A stretch of DNA of 64,000 nucleotides from Streptomyces genisteinicus. Lineage in GTDB: Bacteria > Actinomycetota > Actinomycetes > Streptomycetales > Streptomycetaceae. Shown piece after piece: positions 53,501 to 64,000 of this stretch. The first letter of the stretch is position 1. Every line of letters begins with the position of its first letter. The DNA is taken from positions 310,001 through 374,000 of the forward strand of contig NZ_CP060825.1 in the NCBI RefSeq assembly GCF_014489615.1, given 5' to 3'. A model generated the notes under the pieces. That model had not been told where the DNA came from, did not search any database, and saw only the letters and a program-made list of their open reading frames with translations. The translations under genes and the position numbers were made by a program.

Positions 53501-56500
53501 GCAGTTCCTCGTCGCAGACGTGCACCTCGTGGCCCTCGACGAGCCAGAGCAGCTCCTCCCACGACATGTCGAAGGCGAACGACACCGTGTGGGCGATCCG
53601 CAGCCGCCGGCCTCCGGCCGAGGCGATGGCGGGATCGAAGATCTCCCGCTGGTGGTTGAGCTGCATGTTGGTCAGGCCCCGGTAGGGCGTGACCACGCCC
53701 TTGGGCCTGCCGGTCGAACCGGAGGTGTAGATGATGTACGCGGGGTGCTCCAGCCGGTCCGGCACTCCGGCGGCGAACGCGGGCCGCTCCGCGTCGGCGA
53801 GGGGGCCGTCCGGCAGCGCGGCCAGTGCCCCGGCGACCCGGGCGTCGTCGAGCGGGACCTCCTCGGCGAGCGGACCGCCGTCGCCCCGCAGGCCCGGCGC
53901 GACGGCCGTCGTGGTGAGCAGGCACAGCGGCCCGGTGTCCTCGATCATCAGACGCAGCCGGTCCGCGGGGTGGTCCAGGTCGAGCGGCAGGTACGCGGCG
54001 CCCGTCCGCAGCACGGCGAACAGGGCCACCACGGTCTCGACGGAGCGCGGCAGGGCGAGGGCGACCGCCGTCTCGGGTCCCGCGCCCCGGGCGAGCAGCA
54101 GCCGGGCGAGGCGGTTGATCCGGGAGTCCAGCCCGGCGTAGGTGAGGGTCTGCGTGCCGAAGACGAGTGCGGTGTCCCCGGGGGTGCGGGCGGCCTGGGC
54201 GGCGAGCATGTCGGCGACGGTCTCGTCGGGGACGCCGGCGCGTCCGGCGCGCCACCCGGCGGCGAGTTCGCGGCGTTCGCCCGGCAGCAGCAGGTCCAGT
54301 GCGCCGACGCGGGCCCACGGGTCCGCGGTCAGCCGGTCCACCAGGGCCGTGAACCTCTCGAGCGTGGCACGGGCCGTATCGTCGGAGACCAGGTCGGGCC
54401 GGTACTCCAGTTTGACCCCGACGGGGCCGGAGGGGTCGACGATCAGGGTCATCGGGTAGTGGGTGGCGTCCACGCTGCCGACGCCGGTGATGCCGTGACG
54501 CTCCGTCAGGTCGCGGAAGGCATCCTCGTCGGCGAAGTTCTGGAGCACGTACAGGGTGTCGAAGAGGGCGGGGTGGCCGCCGGCGCGCTGGAGTTCGGCG
54601 AGGCCCAGGTACTCGTGGTCCATCAGCGCCGCCCGCTCGTCGTGCAGACGGCGCAGCAGTGCGCCGACCGTCTCCGCGGGGTCGAGGGCGATCCGCCGGG
54701 GGACGGTGTTGAGGAACATGCCGATGGCCGTGTCCACGCCGGGGACCTCGTACGGCCGGCCGGCGACGGTGATGCCGAAGACGACGTCGCCGCGGCCCAC
54801 GGTCGCGGAGAGCACGAGGGCCCAGGCGGCGGACAGCGCGGCGTCGGCCGTCACGCCGATGTCGCGTGCGCGGGCGCGCAGCCGGTCGCCGAGTCCGGCG
54901 GGCAGCGTGGTCGCGCACCGGCGCGGGATCGTGGGATCGCCCCCCGGGTCGCGCGCCACCAGGGTGGGTTCGGCGAGGCCGGCCAGCGCCGCGCGCCACG
55001 CACGGCGCGCGGAGTCGGGGTCGCGCTCCGACAGCCAGTCCAGATAGCCGCGGTAGCTGCCGGGCTCCGGCAGTCCCGAGTCGTCGCCGCCGGCCGCGTA
55101 CAGCTCCAGCAGCTCGCCCAGGAACAGCGACTGGGACCAGCCGTCCCAGGCCACCAGGTGGTGGCGGAGCATCAGCCGGTCGGTGTCCGGGGTCAGCCGG
55201 AACAGGGTGAGGCGGAACAGCGGGGGCGCGGTGAGGTCGAACCGCTCCACGCGCGCGGCGGCGGCGAGCCCGGCGAGCCGCTCCCGGCGCGCGGCCTCGT
55301 CGAGACCGGTCAGGTCCACCTCGGTCAGCGGTACGGGCACGGAGTCCGCGGCGCACACGAACTGCACCGGGCGGGGCAGCCCGTCGGCCGTGATGCCGGT
55401 GCGCAGCCCGGCGTGGCGGCGCAGCAGCGCGGCGACCGCGGCGCGCAGCCGGCCGGCGTCGAGGCGGTGGCCGAAGTCGAAGGTGTCCAGCGCGGTGTAG
55501 ACGTCCAGCGCCGCGGTGTCGTAGCTGGCGTGGAAGTGGATGCCCTCCTGGAGCGGTGAGAGCGGCCAGACGGCGGTCACCGGGAAGGGGCTCCGCCCGA
55601 CGACGGCCGCGACGTCCTGCGCTTCGAGTCCGCTCAGCGCGGTGTCGCGGACCGGGGCGGCGCCGGGCGCGGCGGCCGTGCGGGCGTCCCCGGCCCCGGC
55701 GGCGGCCGGCGTGCCGGACACGGCGGACGCGGCGGACGCGGCGGGCGCGGCACGGCCGGTGCCCTCGGTGTGCGCGACGAGTTCGCCGAGGGCGGCGGTC
55801 CAGCCGTCGGCGAGGAGCCGCACCTCGTCCTCGGCGAGGGGGCCGTCCGCCGTCCAGGTCCAGGTCGCGCGGAGCACCGGCCCCTCGGGGGTGTCGGCGC
55901 ACAGGGCGTTCAGCTGGAGGACGTACGGGGCGGCCAGTCCCGGGTCCGGTTCCACGGACAGCGCGTCCGCCTCGGGCGCGGGCGACCAGTCGCGGCCGGT
56001 GCCCGCCTCGAGCCGGCCGAAGTAGTGGAACAGCACCTGTGCTTCGGACAGGCGGGCGAAGACCGGGGCCAGCTGCGGGTTGAGGTGGCGGAGCATGCCG
56101 TAGCCGGCGCCCGCGTCCGGTGCCGAACGGACCGCCTCCCGGACGCCGTCGAGCGCGGCGAGCGGGTCGGGGGCGGCGGGCAGGCGCACCGGATGCAGCC
56201 CGGTCAGCCAGCCCACGGTGCGGGTCAGGTCGGCGTCCGTGCCGTCGCGGCCGTGGCGCTCGACGTCGACGAGCAGGTCCCCGTCCGCGCCGGGGCGCCG
56301 GCGGGACACCGCGAGGCGCAGGGCGGTCAGCAGCACCTCGGTGACGTCGGCCCCGGTCGCGGTCGGGACCGCGGTGAGCAGGGCGCGGGTCGTGGCGGCG
56401 GGCAGGGCGACGCCGAACTCGCGGCAGGAGCCCGCGGTGCCGGTGCGGGCGGCGCCCGTCACCAGGTCGGCGCCGGGTGCCAGGGTGGCGGCCCAGTGCG

Positions 56501-59500
56501 GGAGTTCGGCCTGGCGGCGGGGGGAGGTCGCCGCCTCGGCGACCTCCCGGGCGTGCCGTCGCAGCGAGGTGGGCACCGGCGGGAGTCCGGGGCGGCGGCC
56601 GGCGGCGACAGCCGCCCAGGCGGTGGCGAGGTCCTCCAGCAGCACCCGCCAGGACACGCCGTCGACGACCAGGTGGTGGACGACGAGCACCAGCCGCCCG
56701 GGCTCCGGGCCCGCGTCGCACCACACGGCCTGGAGGACGGTCCCGGCGTCCGGGTCGAGCCGTCCGGCCGCCGCGTCCGACTCCTCGGCGACCAGGGCGC
56801 GCAGCGCCGCGTCGCCGAGGCCGCGCACGTCGGCCCGGCGCAGCAGAGCGGCGGCGTCGACGCTCCCGGCGGGCCGGGTGTGCGCGGACCAGACAGCGGG
56901 GACCCCGGGTCCGAGGTCCATGCGGGCGAGGACGAGGCGGAGGCCGTCGTGGTGGTCGAGCACGGCCTGGAGGACGGCGGCGAGGGTGCCGGCGGTGGCG
57001 GCGGCGGGAGTCTGGAGGAGCATCGATAGGTTGAAGCGGCCGATCGGGCCCCCGTCCTCGCGGAGCCGGTGGACGATCGGCAGCAGCGGTACGTCTCCGA
57101 CGCCGTCGTCGTCCCCGGCGGGCGGGGCGGTGACCGGGGTGTCCGCGGTGTCGCCGAGGGCCGCGGCCAGGGCGGCGGGCGTGCGGTGGGCGAACACGTC
57201 GCGGGGGCCGATCGGCAGTCCGGCCGCGCGGGCCCGGCCCGCCAGGGTCATGGCCATGATGCTGTCGCCGCCGAGCATGAAGAAGTCCTCGTCCGGCCCG
57301 ACCGCGTCGATGCCCAGCACCTCGGCGAAGGCGGCCCGGAGCCGCTGTACGGCGCCTCCGGCGGCGGCGCGCGGCGCGGCGACGGCACGACGTGCCGCCG
57401 GGGCGGGGAGCGCGGCGAGGTCGGTCTTCCCGGCGGGGGTGAGCGGCAGCGCGTCCAGCAGCACGACGTGTGCGGGGACCATGGGCGCGGGCAGGGCGGC
57501 GGCGAGCGCGTCCCGCAGGGTGCCGGGGTCGGGCGCCGCGCCGGGCGCGGGGACGACGTAGCCGACCAGCTGCCGTGTGCCGCGGTCGTCGTCGCGGGCC
57601 ACGACGACGGCGTCGGCGACCGTCGGCTGCTCGCGCAGCCGTGCCTCGATCTCACCCGGTTCCACCCGGTTCCCCCTGATCTTGATCTGCTGGTCGGTGC
57701 GGCCGAGGTAGGTCAGCACGCCGTCCTCGTCGTGCCGGACGAGGTCGCCTGTGCGGTACATCCGCTCCCCCGGGCCGCCGAACGGGTCGGCGACGAAGCG
57801 GCTCGCGGTCAGGGCGGCGAGACCGTGGTAGCCCTGGGCGAGCTGGGCGCCCGCGATGTGGAGTTCGCCGGCCTCGCCAGGGTCGACCGGGCGGAGGTGG
57901 CGGTCGAGGACGTAGAGCCGGGTGTTGTCCGCCGGACGCCCCACGGGGACCGTGCCCCGGCCGGGGGCGGCGGGGTCCGCCCGGGCGGAGGTCACCTGGA
58001 TGACGGTCTCGGTGGGTCCGTAGACGTTGAACAGCGGCACCGAGGTGCGGTCGTGCCAGCGGCGGGCGAGCTCCGCCGGCAGCGCCTCACCGCCGCTGAA
58101 GGCCCGGCGCAGGCTCGGCCACCAGGGCTCGCCCGGCACGTCCTCGGCGAGGAGCGCCGTGTACAGCGAGGGCACCAGGTCGACGGTGGTGACCTGCTCG
58201 TCGCGGATCAGTCCGGCGAGGTAGCCGGGGTCGCGCTGCCCGCCCGGTTCGGCGACGACGACGGTGCCGCCGGTGAGCAGCGGTACGAACACCTCCTGCA
58301 GCGCGGGGTCGAAGCCGGCCCCGTACTGGTGCAGCGTCCGGTCCCCGGGTCCGAAGCCGAAGTGCTCCGCGGTCCAGCGCAGTTGGGAGATCAGGGCCCG
58401 GTGGGTCACGGTCACGCCCTTGGGGCTGCCGGTGGACCCCGAGGTGTACATGAGGTACGCGGCGGTGCCGGCGTCGACGGGCGCCGGCGGCGGCGCGGGT
58501 TCGGCGGGGCGGGCCGGTATCTCGTCCCGTCCGAGCAGCACCGGGGTGACACCGTCGGCGTGCGGCAGCCGGGCGAGGGAGTCCTCGGTGGCGACGACGG
58601 TACGGGCCCCCGAGTCGGCGAGCATCCTCCGGAGCCGGCCGGCGGGGTGGCCGTCGTCGAGCGGGAGGAAGGCGGCGCCCGTCCCGGCGACGGCGAGCAG
58701 GGCGGCCACGGCCGCCGCCGAGCGGGGAACGGCGACGGCGACGACGCTTCCGGGTCCGGCGCCGCGCTCGGCGAGCACCCGGGCGAGCGACTCGGCCCGC
58801 GCCCGGAGTGCGGCGTACGAGGTGCGCGCGCCGCCGTCGACGACGGCGGTGGCGTCCGGGGTGCGGCGTGCCTGCGCGGCGAACGCGTCGTGCAGGGTCT
58901 CCGTCGGCACCGGGCGGACGCGGCCCGCGAGCAGGCCGGGGACGGCTGCCGGCCCGGCGGCGCCCCGGAGCGCGAGCCGGCCTGCGGGCACGTCCGGGTC
59001 GGCGGTCAGCTGCTCCAGGAGGGTGGACAGCCGGCCGGCGAGGCGCCGGGCGGCCGGCGCGTCCAGCCGTCCGGGGTCGTGCTCGACGGTGCACGACAGG
59101 CGTGCGCCGGGCACCGCGGTGAGGGCGAGCGGGTAGTGGACGGCGTCGCGGACCCGCGATCCGGTGACGCGGACCGCGCCCCGGGGGTCGGACGGCTCTC
59201 CCGCGCCGGGCTGGTTCTCCACCACGGCGAACGCCTCGAACAACTCGCCCCGGTCGGCGGCCCGCTGGATGTCGGCGAGGCCCAGGTGCTGGTGCTCCAG
59301 CAGATCGGCCTGCTGGTCCTGGAAACGCGCGAGCACCTCGGCGAGCGGTTGCTCGGGACGCCAGGTCAGGCGCGCCGGGACGGTGTTGGCGACCAGGCCG
59401 ACGAGCGTGCCGACGCCGTCCACGGGCGCCTGCCGTCCGGAGACGGTGATGCCGACGACCGCGTCGTGGCGGCCGGTGAGGTCCGAGACGAGCAGGGCGA

Positions 59501-62500
59501 AGCCGCCCTGCACCGCGGTGGCGAGGGTCAGTCCGAGCGAGCGCAGGCGCCCCGTGAGCGCGGCGGTGGCCGCGGCGCCGAGGGTGACGGTGTACGCGCC
59601 CCGCTCCTCGCCCCCGTCGGGCCGCACCGGGAGCCGGCCGGCGGCGGGGTCGTACCCGGCCAGTGCGGCGGCCCAGGCGCCGCGTGCCGCGTCGCGGTCG
59701 CGGCCGGCGAGCCAGGCGCCGTACGCACGGTAGGCGGTGTCCGGGGCGGCCGGGGCGGCGGTCTCTCCTGGCCGGTAGCCGGCCAGGAGTTCGCGCAGGA
59801 GCAGGGCGAGGGACCAGCCGTCGGCGACGATGTGGTGCAGGGTCAGCACGAGCAGCGAGCGGTCCGCCGACAGCCGTACGAGCGCGGCGCGCAGCAGCGG
59901 CGGGGCGGCGAGGTCGAAGGCGGCCGCCCGCTCGGCCTCGGCGATCTCCCCGGCCATCGCCTCGGCGTCCGCCCGCTCGCGCCCACCGCCGTCCGACAGG
60001 TCGTGGACGCTCCAGGGCAGGTCCACGCGGACGGGGACGACCTGGACGGTGCGCCCGGCCGGATCGCGGCGGAAGCAGGCGCGGAGCAGCGGATGGCGGT
60101 CGAGCAGACGGGCCGCGGCGGTCCGCAGCGCCTCGGCGTCGACGTCCCCGGCGAGTTCGAGGACGTTCTGCACGGTGTAGCCGTCCGCGCCCCCCTCGTC
60201 CATGGCGGCGTGGAAGGCGAAACCCTCCTGGAGCGGGGTGGCCGGGACGACGTCGTACAACTCCCCCAGCCCGTCCCCGATCACGTCCCGCTCCGGGGGC
60301 GTGAGCGGCACCAGCGCGAAGGCGCCGGGGACGGGGGCGGGGGGCGCGGACGCGCCCGGGGCGGGGGCGGGGCTCGCAGCGGGTGGGGCCGCGGGCGTGC
60401 GGGCACCCGGGTACGCGCCGGCGGCATCACCGTCCGCACAGGCGGGGGCGGCCGGGGCCGCGGGCGTGCGAGCGCCCGCCCCATCAGCGCCCCCGTCCCC
60501 GGCGGCGGGACCGGACACACCGGAACCCGCAACAGGCGCGGCCGCGGGCGTGCGGGCACCCGGGGCCGCGGCGGCGGCGTCACCGTCCGCACGGGCCGGG
60601 GCGGCCGCCCCACCGGCCCCCTCGGCGGTACCGGGGGCGGCGGAAGGCGCGGAGACGCCCGCGCCGCTCCCCTCCGCGGAGCCCGCCCCGCCCGGCACGG
60701 CCGCGGCCGCGGTGGGGGTCGCTGTCGCGACGGTCGCCAGTGCGGCGACCGTGCGGTGGCGGAAGATGTCGCGGGGGCTGATCGTGAGCCCCGCGTCCCG
60801 CGCCCTGATGACCAGCTGGATCGCGACGATGCTGTCGCCGCCCAGCTCGAAGAAGCTGTCGTGGACGCCGGCCGTCTCCAGCCCGAGGACGTCGGCGAAC
60901 AGTGCGGCGAGCACGGTCTCGGCGGGCGTCGTGGGTGCGGCGGAGCCGCCCTGCGCCGTCCACCGGGGCTCGGGCAGCGCCCGGGTGTCGAGTTTGCCGT
61001 TCGGGGTCAGCGGCAGCGGGCCGTCGAGACGGACCACGGCCGACGGGACCATCGCGTCGGGCAGGCTCCGGGCCGCCGCCGTCCGGGCGGCGGCGACGGC
61101 CGCCTCGCCGCGTCCGGCGCCGTCGTCCCCGGGGACGACGTAGGCCACCAGCCGCCGCACCCCCCGGTGGTCCTCGCGGACCAGTACGGCGGCCTGGACG
61201 ATGCCCGGGCAGGCCATGAACACGCTCTCGATCTCGCCCGGTTCGACGCGGTGGCCGCGGATCTTGATCTGGCCGTCGGCCCTGCCGAGGAAGTCCAGAT
61301 TGCCGTCGGCTCCCCATCGGACCCGGTCGCCCGTCCGGTACATGCGCTCTCCCGGCCCCCCGTAGGGGTCGGCGACGAAGCGCTCCGCGGTCAGGCCGGG
61401 CCGGCCCAGGTAGCCGCGGGCGAGGCCGCGCCCGGCGACGTAGAGCTCGCCTTCGACGCCCGCCGGCACGGGCCGCAGGGCGGAGTCGAGCACCCGGCAA
61501 CGGGTGTTGGGGTCGGGCCGGCCGATCGGCGCCGGGCCGGGCCGCCCGGGTTCGGCGGCCCAGAGGGTGGAGTTGACGCTCGCCTCGGTGAGTCCGTACG
61601 CGACCACGATGCGCAGCCGTCCCGCCCAGCGGGCGATCAGCTCGGCCGGCACGGCCTCGGTGCCGACGACCAGCACCGCGCCCGCGGGCAGTTCGCACTC
61701 GGGCGGGAGCGCGGAGACGAGCGAGGGCGGCAGGATCATGTGGGTGGCGCGGTGCCGTGCGATGTACGTGGTGAGGGCGGGTCCGGCGACGCGTCGCGCG
61801 GCGGGGACAAGGACGAGTCGGCCGCCGACGCACAGCGACATGATCAGGTCCCAGACGGTGACGTCGAAGCCGGCGGAGGCGAACTGCAGGACGCGGCTGC
61901 CGTTTTCGACCCCGAGCCGGTCGGTGGCCGTGGCGATCAGGCTGCCGACGCCGTCGTGCGGCACCACCACGCCCTTGGGCCGTCCGGTGGAGCCGGAGGT
62001 GTAGATGACGTACGCGGCGCGGCCGAGGGGGACGGAGAGGCCGAGCGGGGCGTGGGCCGTCGCGGCGAGGGCGGCGGCGGTCTCCGGGGCGTCGGTGACG
62101 ACGTGCCGCGCACCGGGCGCCGCGGGGAGGCCGGCGGCCGTCTCCCGGTCGGTGACCACGGTCCGCGCGCCGGAGTCGGCGAGCATGTGGGCGATCCGGT
62201 CGGCGGGGTGGTCGGCGTCCAGGGGAAGGTAGGCGGCCCCGGCCTTCATCACGGCGAGCAGTGCCACGATCAGCCCGGGTGAGCGCGGCAGCGCGACGGC
62301 GACGACGTCCTCGTCCCGTACGCCGGTGGCGCGCAGCAGCCGGGCCAGCCGGTTGGCCTCCGCGTCCAGCGCGGCGTAGGTCAGTTCGGTTTCCTCGCAG
62401 ACCAGGGCGACCGCGTCGGGAGAGCGGCGGACCTGTGCCTCGAAGGCGTCCGGCCAGGACAGTTCCGGCACGTCGCGGGGTGCGGTCCCGAAGGTGTCCA

Positions 62501-63842
62501 GCAGCAGGGCGCGTTCGCCGTCCGTGGTGAGGTCGATCCGTCCGAGCGGGGCGTCCGGGTCGTCGGCGAGGGCGTCGAGGAGCAGGCCGAAGCAGTGCTG
62601 GTGGCGGGCGAGGGTCTGTTCGTCGCACATGGCGGCGTCGGCGTCGAGGTCGATGCGCAGGGTGCCGTGCGCGCTCTCGCCGACGGTGATCGCGAGGTCG
62701 CTGACGGGTCCGGTCCACTCGCAGCGCAGGTCTCCCCCGGCGGTGCCGAACGGCAGCCGGCCGGTGCCGGGCAGGATGTTGACGGTGGGGCCCACGAGTT
62801 CGGCCACGCCCTCGGCCAGACCGAGTTCCCTGGCGAGGTCCTCGGCACGGTACCGGCTGTGGGCGAGCGCCTCGGCGATCCGGTCGCGCACCTGTGCGGC
62901 CAGCCCGCTCCCGGTGGTGCCGCCGCTCATGGTCAGACGCAGGGGCACGATGTTGGACACCATGCCGGGCACACCGGCGCTCTCCGGGTCGCGGCGGGTG
63001 GTCACCGGCAGGCCCAGCACGAGGTCGTGGGCGCCGCTGACCCGGTGGAGGTAGGCGGCGACGGCGGCGACGAGCAGCCGGGAGACGCGTACGCCGCAGG
63101 CGTCGGCGGCGGCCCGCAGGCGTGCGGTGTGCGCGGCGGACAGTTCGGTGGTGCGCCGCAGCCTCCGGCCGACGAGACCCGGGCCGCGTTCGACGAGGCG
63201 CACGGGTTCGGCGCGGCCGGCCAGCCGGCCGTGCCAGTAGGCGCGGTCGGCCGTGTGCTGCGCCGATGCCCGGTAGGCGCGTTCGGCGTCCACGAGCCGG
63301 CCGAGGGACGGGAGGGAGGCGGTGTCGGTGCCGGGCCGGCCGGCACCCGAGTAGAGCTCGCCCGCCCGGCGGTTGACGAGGGCGACGGTGACGCCGTCGA
63401 CGGCGATGTGGTGGTAGCGCTGGTACCACAGGACACGGTCGTCGCCGACGCGGAGCAGCGCGTGGGCGTGGAGGGGGTCCCGCGCGAGGTCCACGGGGCG
63501 GCCGCGTTCGGCCTCCGTCCAGGCGCGTGCGGCGTCCGCCGGATCGGGCGCGTGCCGCAGGTCGACGACGGGGACGGGCACCGGGACGGGGGCGGGCCAC
63601 TGGCGCGGGGTGCCGTCGGCCGCCGCCCCGATGCGGACGTGCAGGCACTCGGCCTCCTCCACGGCCCGGCGGACGGCGCCGGCCAGGCGGTCGAGGTCGA
63701 CCTCGCCGCGCAGTTCGAGGGTGAAGGCCACGTTGAGCGCCGCGCTGTCCGGCTCGATGAGCTGGGCCAGCCACATCCCGTGCTGTCCGCCGGTGAGAGG
63801 CGTGCCCGCGGCTGCCGTCCGGTCAGGCTCGGCGTGAAGCAT
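47559..63842 (-). CDS. Tetramodular siderophore-type NRPS, C-A-T-C-A-T-E-C-A-T-C-A-T-C
   Basis: This 5,427-residue assembly line has four modules. C1 (about 15-430) is EntF-like ([12 protein letters not shown]). A1 is about 450-955, and T1 (about 999) has LGGDS. A low-complexity linker spans about 1040-1180. Then C2 (HHIVADG about 1335), A2 (about 1650-2147), T2 LGGDS (about 2190), E (HHLVVDG about 2390), C3 (HHLVAWDG about 2894, one residue longer than normal), A3 (about 3204-3750), T3 LGGHS (about 3795), C4 (HHITTDE about 4019), A4 (about 4400-4897), T4 LGGHS (about 4935) and terminal C5 (HHLAVDE about 5121). There is no thioesterase. Pocket residues as I align them: A1 DVWIVGAVNK, A2 DPQDFGVIQK, A3 DMENLGLINK (known N5-hydroxyornithine code), A4 DVFILGAVNK. 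Order and terminal C resemble erythrochelin synthetase. ATG 63842 begins the C1 fold after AAAGGG; the frame is open further upstream but looks non-coding. Confidence 0.93.
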   Translation of the reverse strand: MLHAEPDRTAAAGTPLTGGQHGMWLAQLIEPDSAALNVAFTLELRGEVDLDRLAGAVRRAVEEAECLHVRIGAAADGTPRQWPAPVPVPVPVVDLRHAPDPADAARAWTEAERGRPVDLARDPLHAHALLRVGDDRVLWYQRYHHIAVDGVTVALVNRRAGELYSGAGRPGTDTASLPSLGRLVDAERAYRASAQHTADRAYWHGRLAGRAEPVRLVERGPGLVGRRLRRTTELSAAHTARLRAAADACGVRVSRLLVAAVAAYLHRVSGAHDLVLGLPVTTRRDPESAGVPGMVSNIVPLRLTMSGGTTGSGLAAQVRDRIAEALAHSRYRAEDLARELGLAEGVAELVGPTVNILPGTGRLPFGTAGGDLRCEWTGPVSDLAITVGESAHGTLRIDLDADAAMCDEQTLARHQHCFGLLLDALADDPDAPLGRIDLTTDGERALLLDTFGTAPRDVPELSWPDAFEAQVRRSPDAVALVCEETELTYAALDAEANRLARLLRATGVRDEDVVAVALPRSPGLIVALLAVMKAGAAYLPLDADHPADRIAHMLADSGARTVVTDRETAAGLPAAPGARHVVTDAPETAAALAATAHAPLGLSVPLGRAAYVIYTSGSTGRPKGVVVPHDGVGSLIATATDRLGVENGSRVLQFASAGFDVTVWDLIMSLCVGGRLVLVPAARRVAGPALTTYIARHRATHMILPPSLVSALPPECELPAGAVLVVGTEAVPAELIARWAGRLRIVVAYGLTEASVNSTLWAAEPGRPGPAPIGRPDPNTRCRVLDSALRPVPAGVEGELYVAGRGLARGYLGRPGLTAERFVADPYGGPGERMYRTGDRVRWGADGNLDFLGRADGQIKIRGHRVEPGEIESVFMACPGIVQAAVLVREDHRGVRRLVAYVVPGDDGAGRGEAAVAAARTAAARSLPDAMVPSAVVRLDGPLPLTPNGKLDTRALPEPRWTAQGGSAAPTTPAETVLAALFADVLGLETAGVHDSFFELGGDSIVAIQLVIRARDAGLTISPRDIFRHRTVAALATVATATPTAAAAVPGGAGSAEGSGAGVSAPSAAPGTAEGAGGAAAPARADGDAAAAAPGARTPAAAPVAGSGVSGPAAGDGGADGAGARTPAAPAAPACADGDAAGAYPGARTPAAPPAASPAPAPGASAPPAPVPGAFALVPLTPPERDVIGDGLGELYDVVPATPLQEGFAFHAAMDEGGADGYTVQNVLELAGDVDAEALRTAAARLLDRHPLLRACFRRDPAGRTVQVVPVRVDLPWSVHDLSDGGGRERADAEAMAGEIAEAERAAAFDLAAPPLLRAALVRLSADRSLLVLTLHHIVADGWSLALLLRELLAGYRPGETAAPAAPDTAYRAYGAWLAGRDRDAARGAWAAALAGYDPAAGRLPVRPDGGEERGAYTVTLGAAATAALTGRLRSLGLTLATAVQGGFALLVSDLTGRHDAVVGITVSGRQAPVDGVGTLVGLVANTVPARLTWRPEQPLAEVLARFQDQQADLLEHQHLGLADIQRAADRGELFEAFAVVENQPGAGEPSDPRGAVRVTGSRVRDAVHYPLALTAVPGARLSCTVEHDPGRLDAPAARRLAGRLSTLLEQLTADPDVPAGRLALRGAAGPAAVPGLLAGRVRPVPTETLHDAFAAQARRTPDATAVVDGGARTSYAALRARAESLARVLAERGAGPGSVVAVAVPRSAAAVAALLAVAGTGAAFLPLDDGHPAGRLRRMLADSGARTVVATEDSLARLPHADGVTPVLLGRDEIPARPAEPAPPPAPVDAGTAAYLMYTSGSTGSPKGVTVTHRALISQLRWTAEHFGFGPGDRTLHQYGAGFDPALQEVFVPLLTGGTVVVAEPGGQRDPGYLAGLIRDEQVTTVDLVPSLYTALLAEDVPGEPWWPSLRRAFSGGEALPAELARRWHDRTSVPLFNVYGPTETVIQVTSARADPAAPGRGTVPVGRPADNTRLYVLDRHLRPVDPGEAGELHIAGAQLAQGYHGLAALTASRFVADPFGGPGERMYRTGDLVRHDEDGVLTYLGRTDQQIKIRGNRVEPGEIEARLREQPTVADAVVVARDDDRGTRQLVGYVVPAPGAAPDPGTLRDALAAALPAPMVPAHVVLLDALPLTPAGKTDLAALPAPAARRAVAAPRAAAGGAVQRLRAAFAEVLGIDAVGPDEDFFMLGGDSIMAMTLAGRARAAGLPIGPRDVFAHRTPAALAAALGDTADTPVTAPPAGDDDGVGDVPLLPIVHRLREDGGPIGRFNLSMLLQTPAAATAGTLAAVLQAVLDHHDGLRLVLARMDLGPGVPAVWSAHTRPAGSVDAAALLRRADVRGLGDAALRALVAEESDAAAGRLDPDAGTVLQAVWCDAGPEPGRLVLVVHHLVVDGVSWRVLLEDLATAWAAVAAGRRPGLPPVPTSLRRHAREVAEAATSPRRQAELPHWAATLAPGADLVTGAARTGTAGSCREFGVALPAATTRALLTAVPTATGADVTEVLLTALRLAVSRRRPGADGDLLVDVERHGRDGTDADLTRTVGWLTGLHPVRLPAAPDPLAALDGVREAVRSAPDAGAGYGMLRHLNPQLAPVFARLSEAQVLFHYFGRLEAGTGRDWSPAPEADALSVEPDPGLAAPYVLQLNALCADTPEGPVLRATWTWTADGPLAEDEVRLLADGWTAALGELVAHTEGTGRAAPAASAASAVSGTPAAAGAGDARTAAAPGAAPVRDTALSGLEAQDVAAVVGRSPFPVTAVWPLSPLQEGIHFHASYDTAALDVYTALDTFDFGHRLDAGRLRAAVAALLRRHAGLRTGITADGLPRPVQFVCAADSVPVPLTEVDLTGLDEAARRERLAGLAAAARVERFDLTAPPLFRLTLFRLTPDTDRLMLRHHLVAWDGWSQSLFLGELLELYAAGGDDSGLPEPGSYRGYLDWLSERDPDSARRAWRAALAGLAEPTLVARDPGGDPTIPRRCATTLPAGLGDRLRARARDIGVTADAALSAAWALVLSATVGRGDVVFGITVAGRPYEVPGVDTAIGMFLNTVPRRIALDPAETVGALLRRLHDERAALMDHEYLGLAELQRAGGHPALFDTLYVLQNFADEDAFRDLTERHGITGVGSVDATHYPMTLIVDPSGPVGVKLEYRPDLVSDDTARATLERFTALVDRLTADPWARVGALDLLLPGERRELAAGWRAGRAGVPDETVADMLAAQAARTPGDTALVFGTQTLTYAGLDSRINRLARLLLARGAGPETAVALALPRSVETVVALFAVLRTGAAYLPLDLDHPADRLRLMIEDTGPLCLLTTTAVAPGLRGDGGPLAEEVPLDDARVAGALAALPDGPLADAERPAFAAGVPDRLEHPAYIIYTSGSTGRPKGVVTPYRGLTNMQLNHQREIFDPAIASAGGRRLRIAHTVSFAFDMSWEELLWLVEGHEVHVCDEELRRDAAALVAYCDRHRVDVVNVTPTYAQLLIEEGLLDRDAEAADGEAAGGEAADGEAADASAAGPATAPPRAHRPALVLLGGEAVTDGVWTALRDTPGTYGYNLYGPTEYTINTLGGSTADSAAPTVGVPIRGTRAYILDPMLRPVPAGCPGELYIAGTGLARGYHDRPGLTAERFVADLFGEPGERMYRTGDLVRRRPDGQTDFLGRTDDQVKIRGYRVEPAEISAAVAAHPGVAHAAVVVDTTADTRRLVGYVVPEDPAADPAPLLDALRAHLKAALPDYMVPAALVPAPTLPLTVNGKLDVGALPAPEFAPAGAVRAPRTPREEVLCALFADVLSLPEGSVGADAGFFDLGGHSLLATRLIGRARTLLGADLSIRDLFEAPTPAALALRVSPGDTDRPALRPEPRPAELPLSHAQQRLWVVQQIERTSAAYNFPLVMRLRGPLDTDALTRALADVTDRHEALRTVFAEREGLVHQRVLPPAEARPVLDRVRATGHGHGAGSGPDTGTGPDSGTAPGTGPDSGTAPGTGTGLDALVDAAVGRPFDLRAELPLRATLVEVSPDDHVLILLLHHITTDEWSDRPFLRDLATAYAARRSGEAPGFRPLPVQYADYALWQRRLLGDPADPSSRAARQLAYWRTALDGAPEEIELPTDRPRPARPAFTGAELDVRFGTEVHRALRRLARENGASMFMVTHALAAALLHRLGAGTDIPLGAPIAGRGDEALDDLVGFFVNTLVLRTDLSGDPSFTGLLTRVRDTDLAAFSHADVPFESVVEALNPVRSLARNPLFQVMVGHHTRGGDLPGMPGLTVEDVPFRIRSAKFDLVLSFTEHTPDADGPGSLSCRLEYATELFDRETAERIGDRLLLLAAAVAAAPDRPLSGAGILAPGERDLVLTGFNDTARPVDDASLPALIARQTAQRPGAVAVAERSGQLDYAELDARSNRIARLLAGRGVGAEDIVGVAVPRSADMVATVVAVLKLGAAFLPLDLVHPADRLAYMIEDSGAALVVATEQVAGKIPAVPGTPVVLLDAPATAAELGSLPAASPGTPPPGLDQAAYVIYTSGSTGRPKGVVVSHDGIAGLVATAVDRMGLRRDSRVLQFASVGFDVFVFELVMALCHGGTLVLVPDEARVAGPALTDFLAARRITHMILPPSLVSALPPGCDLPAGSTVLVGTETVPPDLFTRFPDADLICAYGLTEATVNSTLWNAREAGARPAGRVPIGRPDPNTVCYVLDRTLQPVPPGVVGELYVAGRGLARGYLGRRALTAERFVADPYGPPGTRMYRTGDRARWRADGNLDFVGRADDQVKIRGFRVELGEIEAALAAHPAVAQAAVVPERDGDIVRLVAYTVAEPPPGDLPATDSGSGAGRSGSAHSRSGAAHSGPGAAHSGPGDEPGPGAAGRPAADPQALRAHAAGLLPEYMVPALVVALDGPLPLTPNGKLDRKALPAPDWASLTGADRPDTPTERRLAGLFGEILRLPDVGVHDNFFALGGHSMAVMRLLARIRTEFGAELGVRDVFDAPTVSRIAAALASAAAARPALRPSGARGPADTALPAAPAQRWQWTSLRRHRVHDHALALGAPPGGFDAEALAEAVADLVARHEPLRTAFTPHPSGVPRQRPAAPGALVRESCPDPGTRLRELAAAAPDASKGAPFAATLLTGPDGAQTLLLTAHHLAVDEWSVVPLFRDLTTAYAARAAGRAPAWEPLPVTYSDYTVWAGGLLGDPADPGSTAARQLDWWRGTLRDVPEHIALPTGPGRPEGSGEPYAFVLDEELHEAVDRLAHATGTSMFMVLHAALAALLTAHGAGTDLPIGTMVAGRSDERLADLVGCFGGTVVLRTDTGGDPAFSRLLERVRETTLGALDHQDVPFDDVVRAAGLPPGGPQVVLIHHEQADLAELEGGMGTFHVVPTGPPRTDLVLGFHEPRGAGPVHCELHGPADAPRLAAGLTALLRHAVDHPHRPLSQLSLTTPPPRSDDA
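49320..49382. repeat. 21-bp in-frame repeats inside the A4 domain
   Basis: Two perfect 21-base copies (49320-49340, 49341-49361) and a third degenerate copy encode GPGAAHS-type heptapeptides. They form an extra loop in the small C-terminal subdomain of A4, between the hinge and the end of the domain. Confidence 0.85.
51915..51974. repeat. 30-bp in-frame repeats inside C4
   Basis: Two nearly identical 30-base units, each starting ggtacc (51915, 51945), plus a partial third from 51975. They encode [10 protein letters not shown] decapeptides in an N-terminal loop of the C4 domain. Confidence 0.85.
53335..53379. repeat. 15-bp in-frame repeats inside the A3 domain
   Basis: Three 15-base copies beginning gcctcaccg (53335, 53350, 53365) encode a GEAAD-like pentapeptide loop. 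It lies on the surface of A3 between the pocket residue at 278 and the GGEA motif, where relatives have a short turn. Confidence 0.8.
60300..60720. repeat. Ala/Pro-rich repeat linker where a module-1 epimerase would be
   Basis: About 140 codons between T1 and C2 are imperfect repeats of a unit encoding [15 protein letters not shown], seen near 60390-60450, 60450-60490 and 60540-60600. The DNA shares ggccgcgggcgtgcg blocks. The protein segment is disordered and carries no domain motif. Confidence 0.75.
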
Positions 63843-64000
63843 CGTTCGACTGGCCCTTTCGCGTGGGGTGCTGGGGACGTGCGTGGCGGCGCAGGGGCGC
63901 CCGGGGCGGCGGTCCGTTCCGGGTGCGCCGCGCGGGGGCGGCGCGGTCGGTCGGCCGCCGGGACGCGCGGAGCAGGTCGTCGGTGCGTACCGGAGCGGGC
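63843..64000 (-). other. NRPS upstream leader or end of another gene, right window edge
   Basis: These 158 bases precede the NRPS start. AAAGGG about 13 bases before ATG 63842 is the only ribosome-binding candidate. No promoter or iron box was found. One minus-strand frame stays open from the window edge to a TGA at 63823-63825, inside the first NRPS codons, so this could be the C-terminus of an upstream coupled gene, but its Arg/Pro-rich composition gives no family clue. Confidence 0.35.

Noticed and set aside
57069..62282. Second plus-strand open frame of about 1,740 codons opposite the NRPS
   Set aside because: Same shadow effect; no ribosome-binding site or recognisable domain.
60960..62500. 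Naming the A1 and A4 substrate as N5-acetyl-N5-hydroxyornithine
   Set aside because: The pockets are near-identical and end GAVNK, which I recall for acylated hydroxyornithine positions, but I cannot verify the code here, so no substrate is stated in the gene call.

Overview
The window is chromosomal DNA from a high-GC actinomycete, almost certainly Streptomyces or a close relative. Third codon positions are nearly all G or C, genes are commonly linked by 4-base ATGA or GTGA overlaps, some genes start with GTG, and the gene families (MbtH with a large NRPS, SpoIIE/PP2C phosphatases with RsbW-like ATPases, PucR and TetR regulators) are typical of that group. No rRNA, tRNA, CRISPR array, insertion sequence or plasmid origin was seen.

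Region 1 (1-21.5 kb) is rich in partner-switching signalling genes: six SpoIIE-type PP2C phosphatase domains, five HATPase (RsbW/RsbT-like) domains and three STAS domains, but no sigma factor. Its core is a minus-strand stressosome operon, rsbR-rsbS-rsbT-(ATPase/phosphatase fusion)-phosphatase, every junction being a 4-base overlap. At the left edge a PAS-GAF-PP2C phosphatase is coupled to a free-standing cobalamin-binding protein with the W-x9-EH signature of adenosylcobalamin photoreceptors. Mixed in are a PRC-barrel protein, a MarR regulator, a cold-shock protein, two secreted beta-propeller-like proteins, an ankyrin protein and an AlkZ-like glycosylase.

Region 2 (21.5-27.2 kb) is a TetR-controlled oxidation operon: a putative di-iron hydrolase (PF10118 type), a PDR/VanB-type flavin/2Fe-2S reductase, a tiny coupled ORF and an EphD-like alpha/beta-hydrolase-SDR fusion. 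A palindromic operator lies in the divergent promoter region. A convergent GNAT gene has apparently lost its stop codon.

Region 3 (27.4-39.4 kb) is a tightly coupled eight-gene envelope or glycolipid operon: GT4 glycosyltransferase, methyltransferase, AftD-like GT-C glycosyltransferase, PapA-like acyltransferase, methyltransferase, EamA transporter, Trm112-like protein and FkbM methyltransferase. A DUF3068/PorA-type membrane protein gene with a clear promoter precedes it. AftD and PorA families are best known from mycolate-containing Actinobacteria.

Region 4 (39.5-42.6 kb) holds a 50-residue membrane peptide translationally coupled to a PucR regulator, then a YtcJ-type amidohydrolase. The amidohydrolase promoter overlaps a possible DmdR/IdeR iron box.

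Region 5 (42.8-64 kb) is a siderophore-type NRPS locus: a heterodimeric ABC exporter whose two halves have complementary degenerate ATP sites, a TrmO-like protein, an MbtH protein, and a 5,427-residue NRPS read as C-A-T-C-A-T-E-C-A-T-C-A-T-C with no thioesterase. The third adenylation domain gives the pocket DMENLGLINK, known for N5-hydroxyornithine. The first and fourth domains have near-identical pockets. The layout with a terminal C domain matches erythrochelin-type assembly lines, but the epimerase expected in module 1 is missing and a repetitive Ala/Pro linker stands in its place. The predicted product is an acylated, diketopiperazine-ended tetrapeptide hydroxamate, possibly a new variant. 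Ornithine-hydroxylating and acylating enzymes are not in the window and may lie past the right edge.

Short tandem repeats occur at several gene 3' ends and inside NRPS linkers, and several near-perfect GC hairpins mark operon ends.
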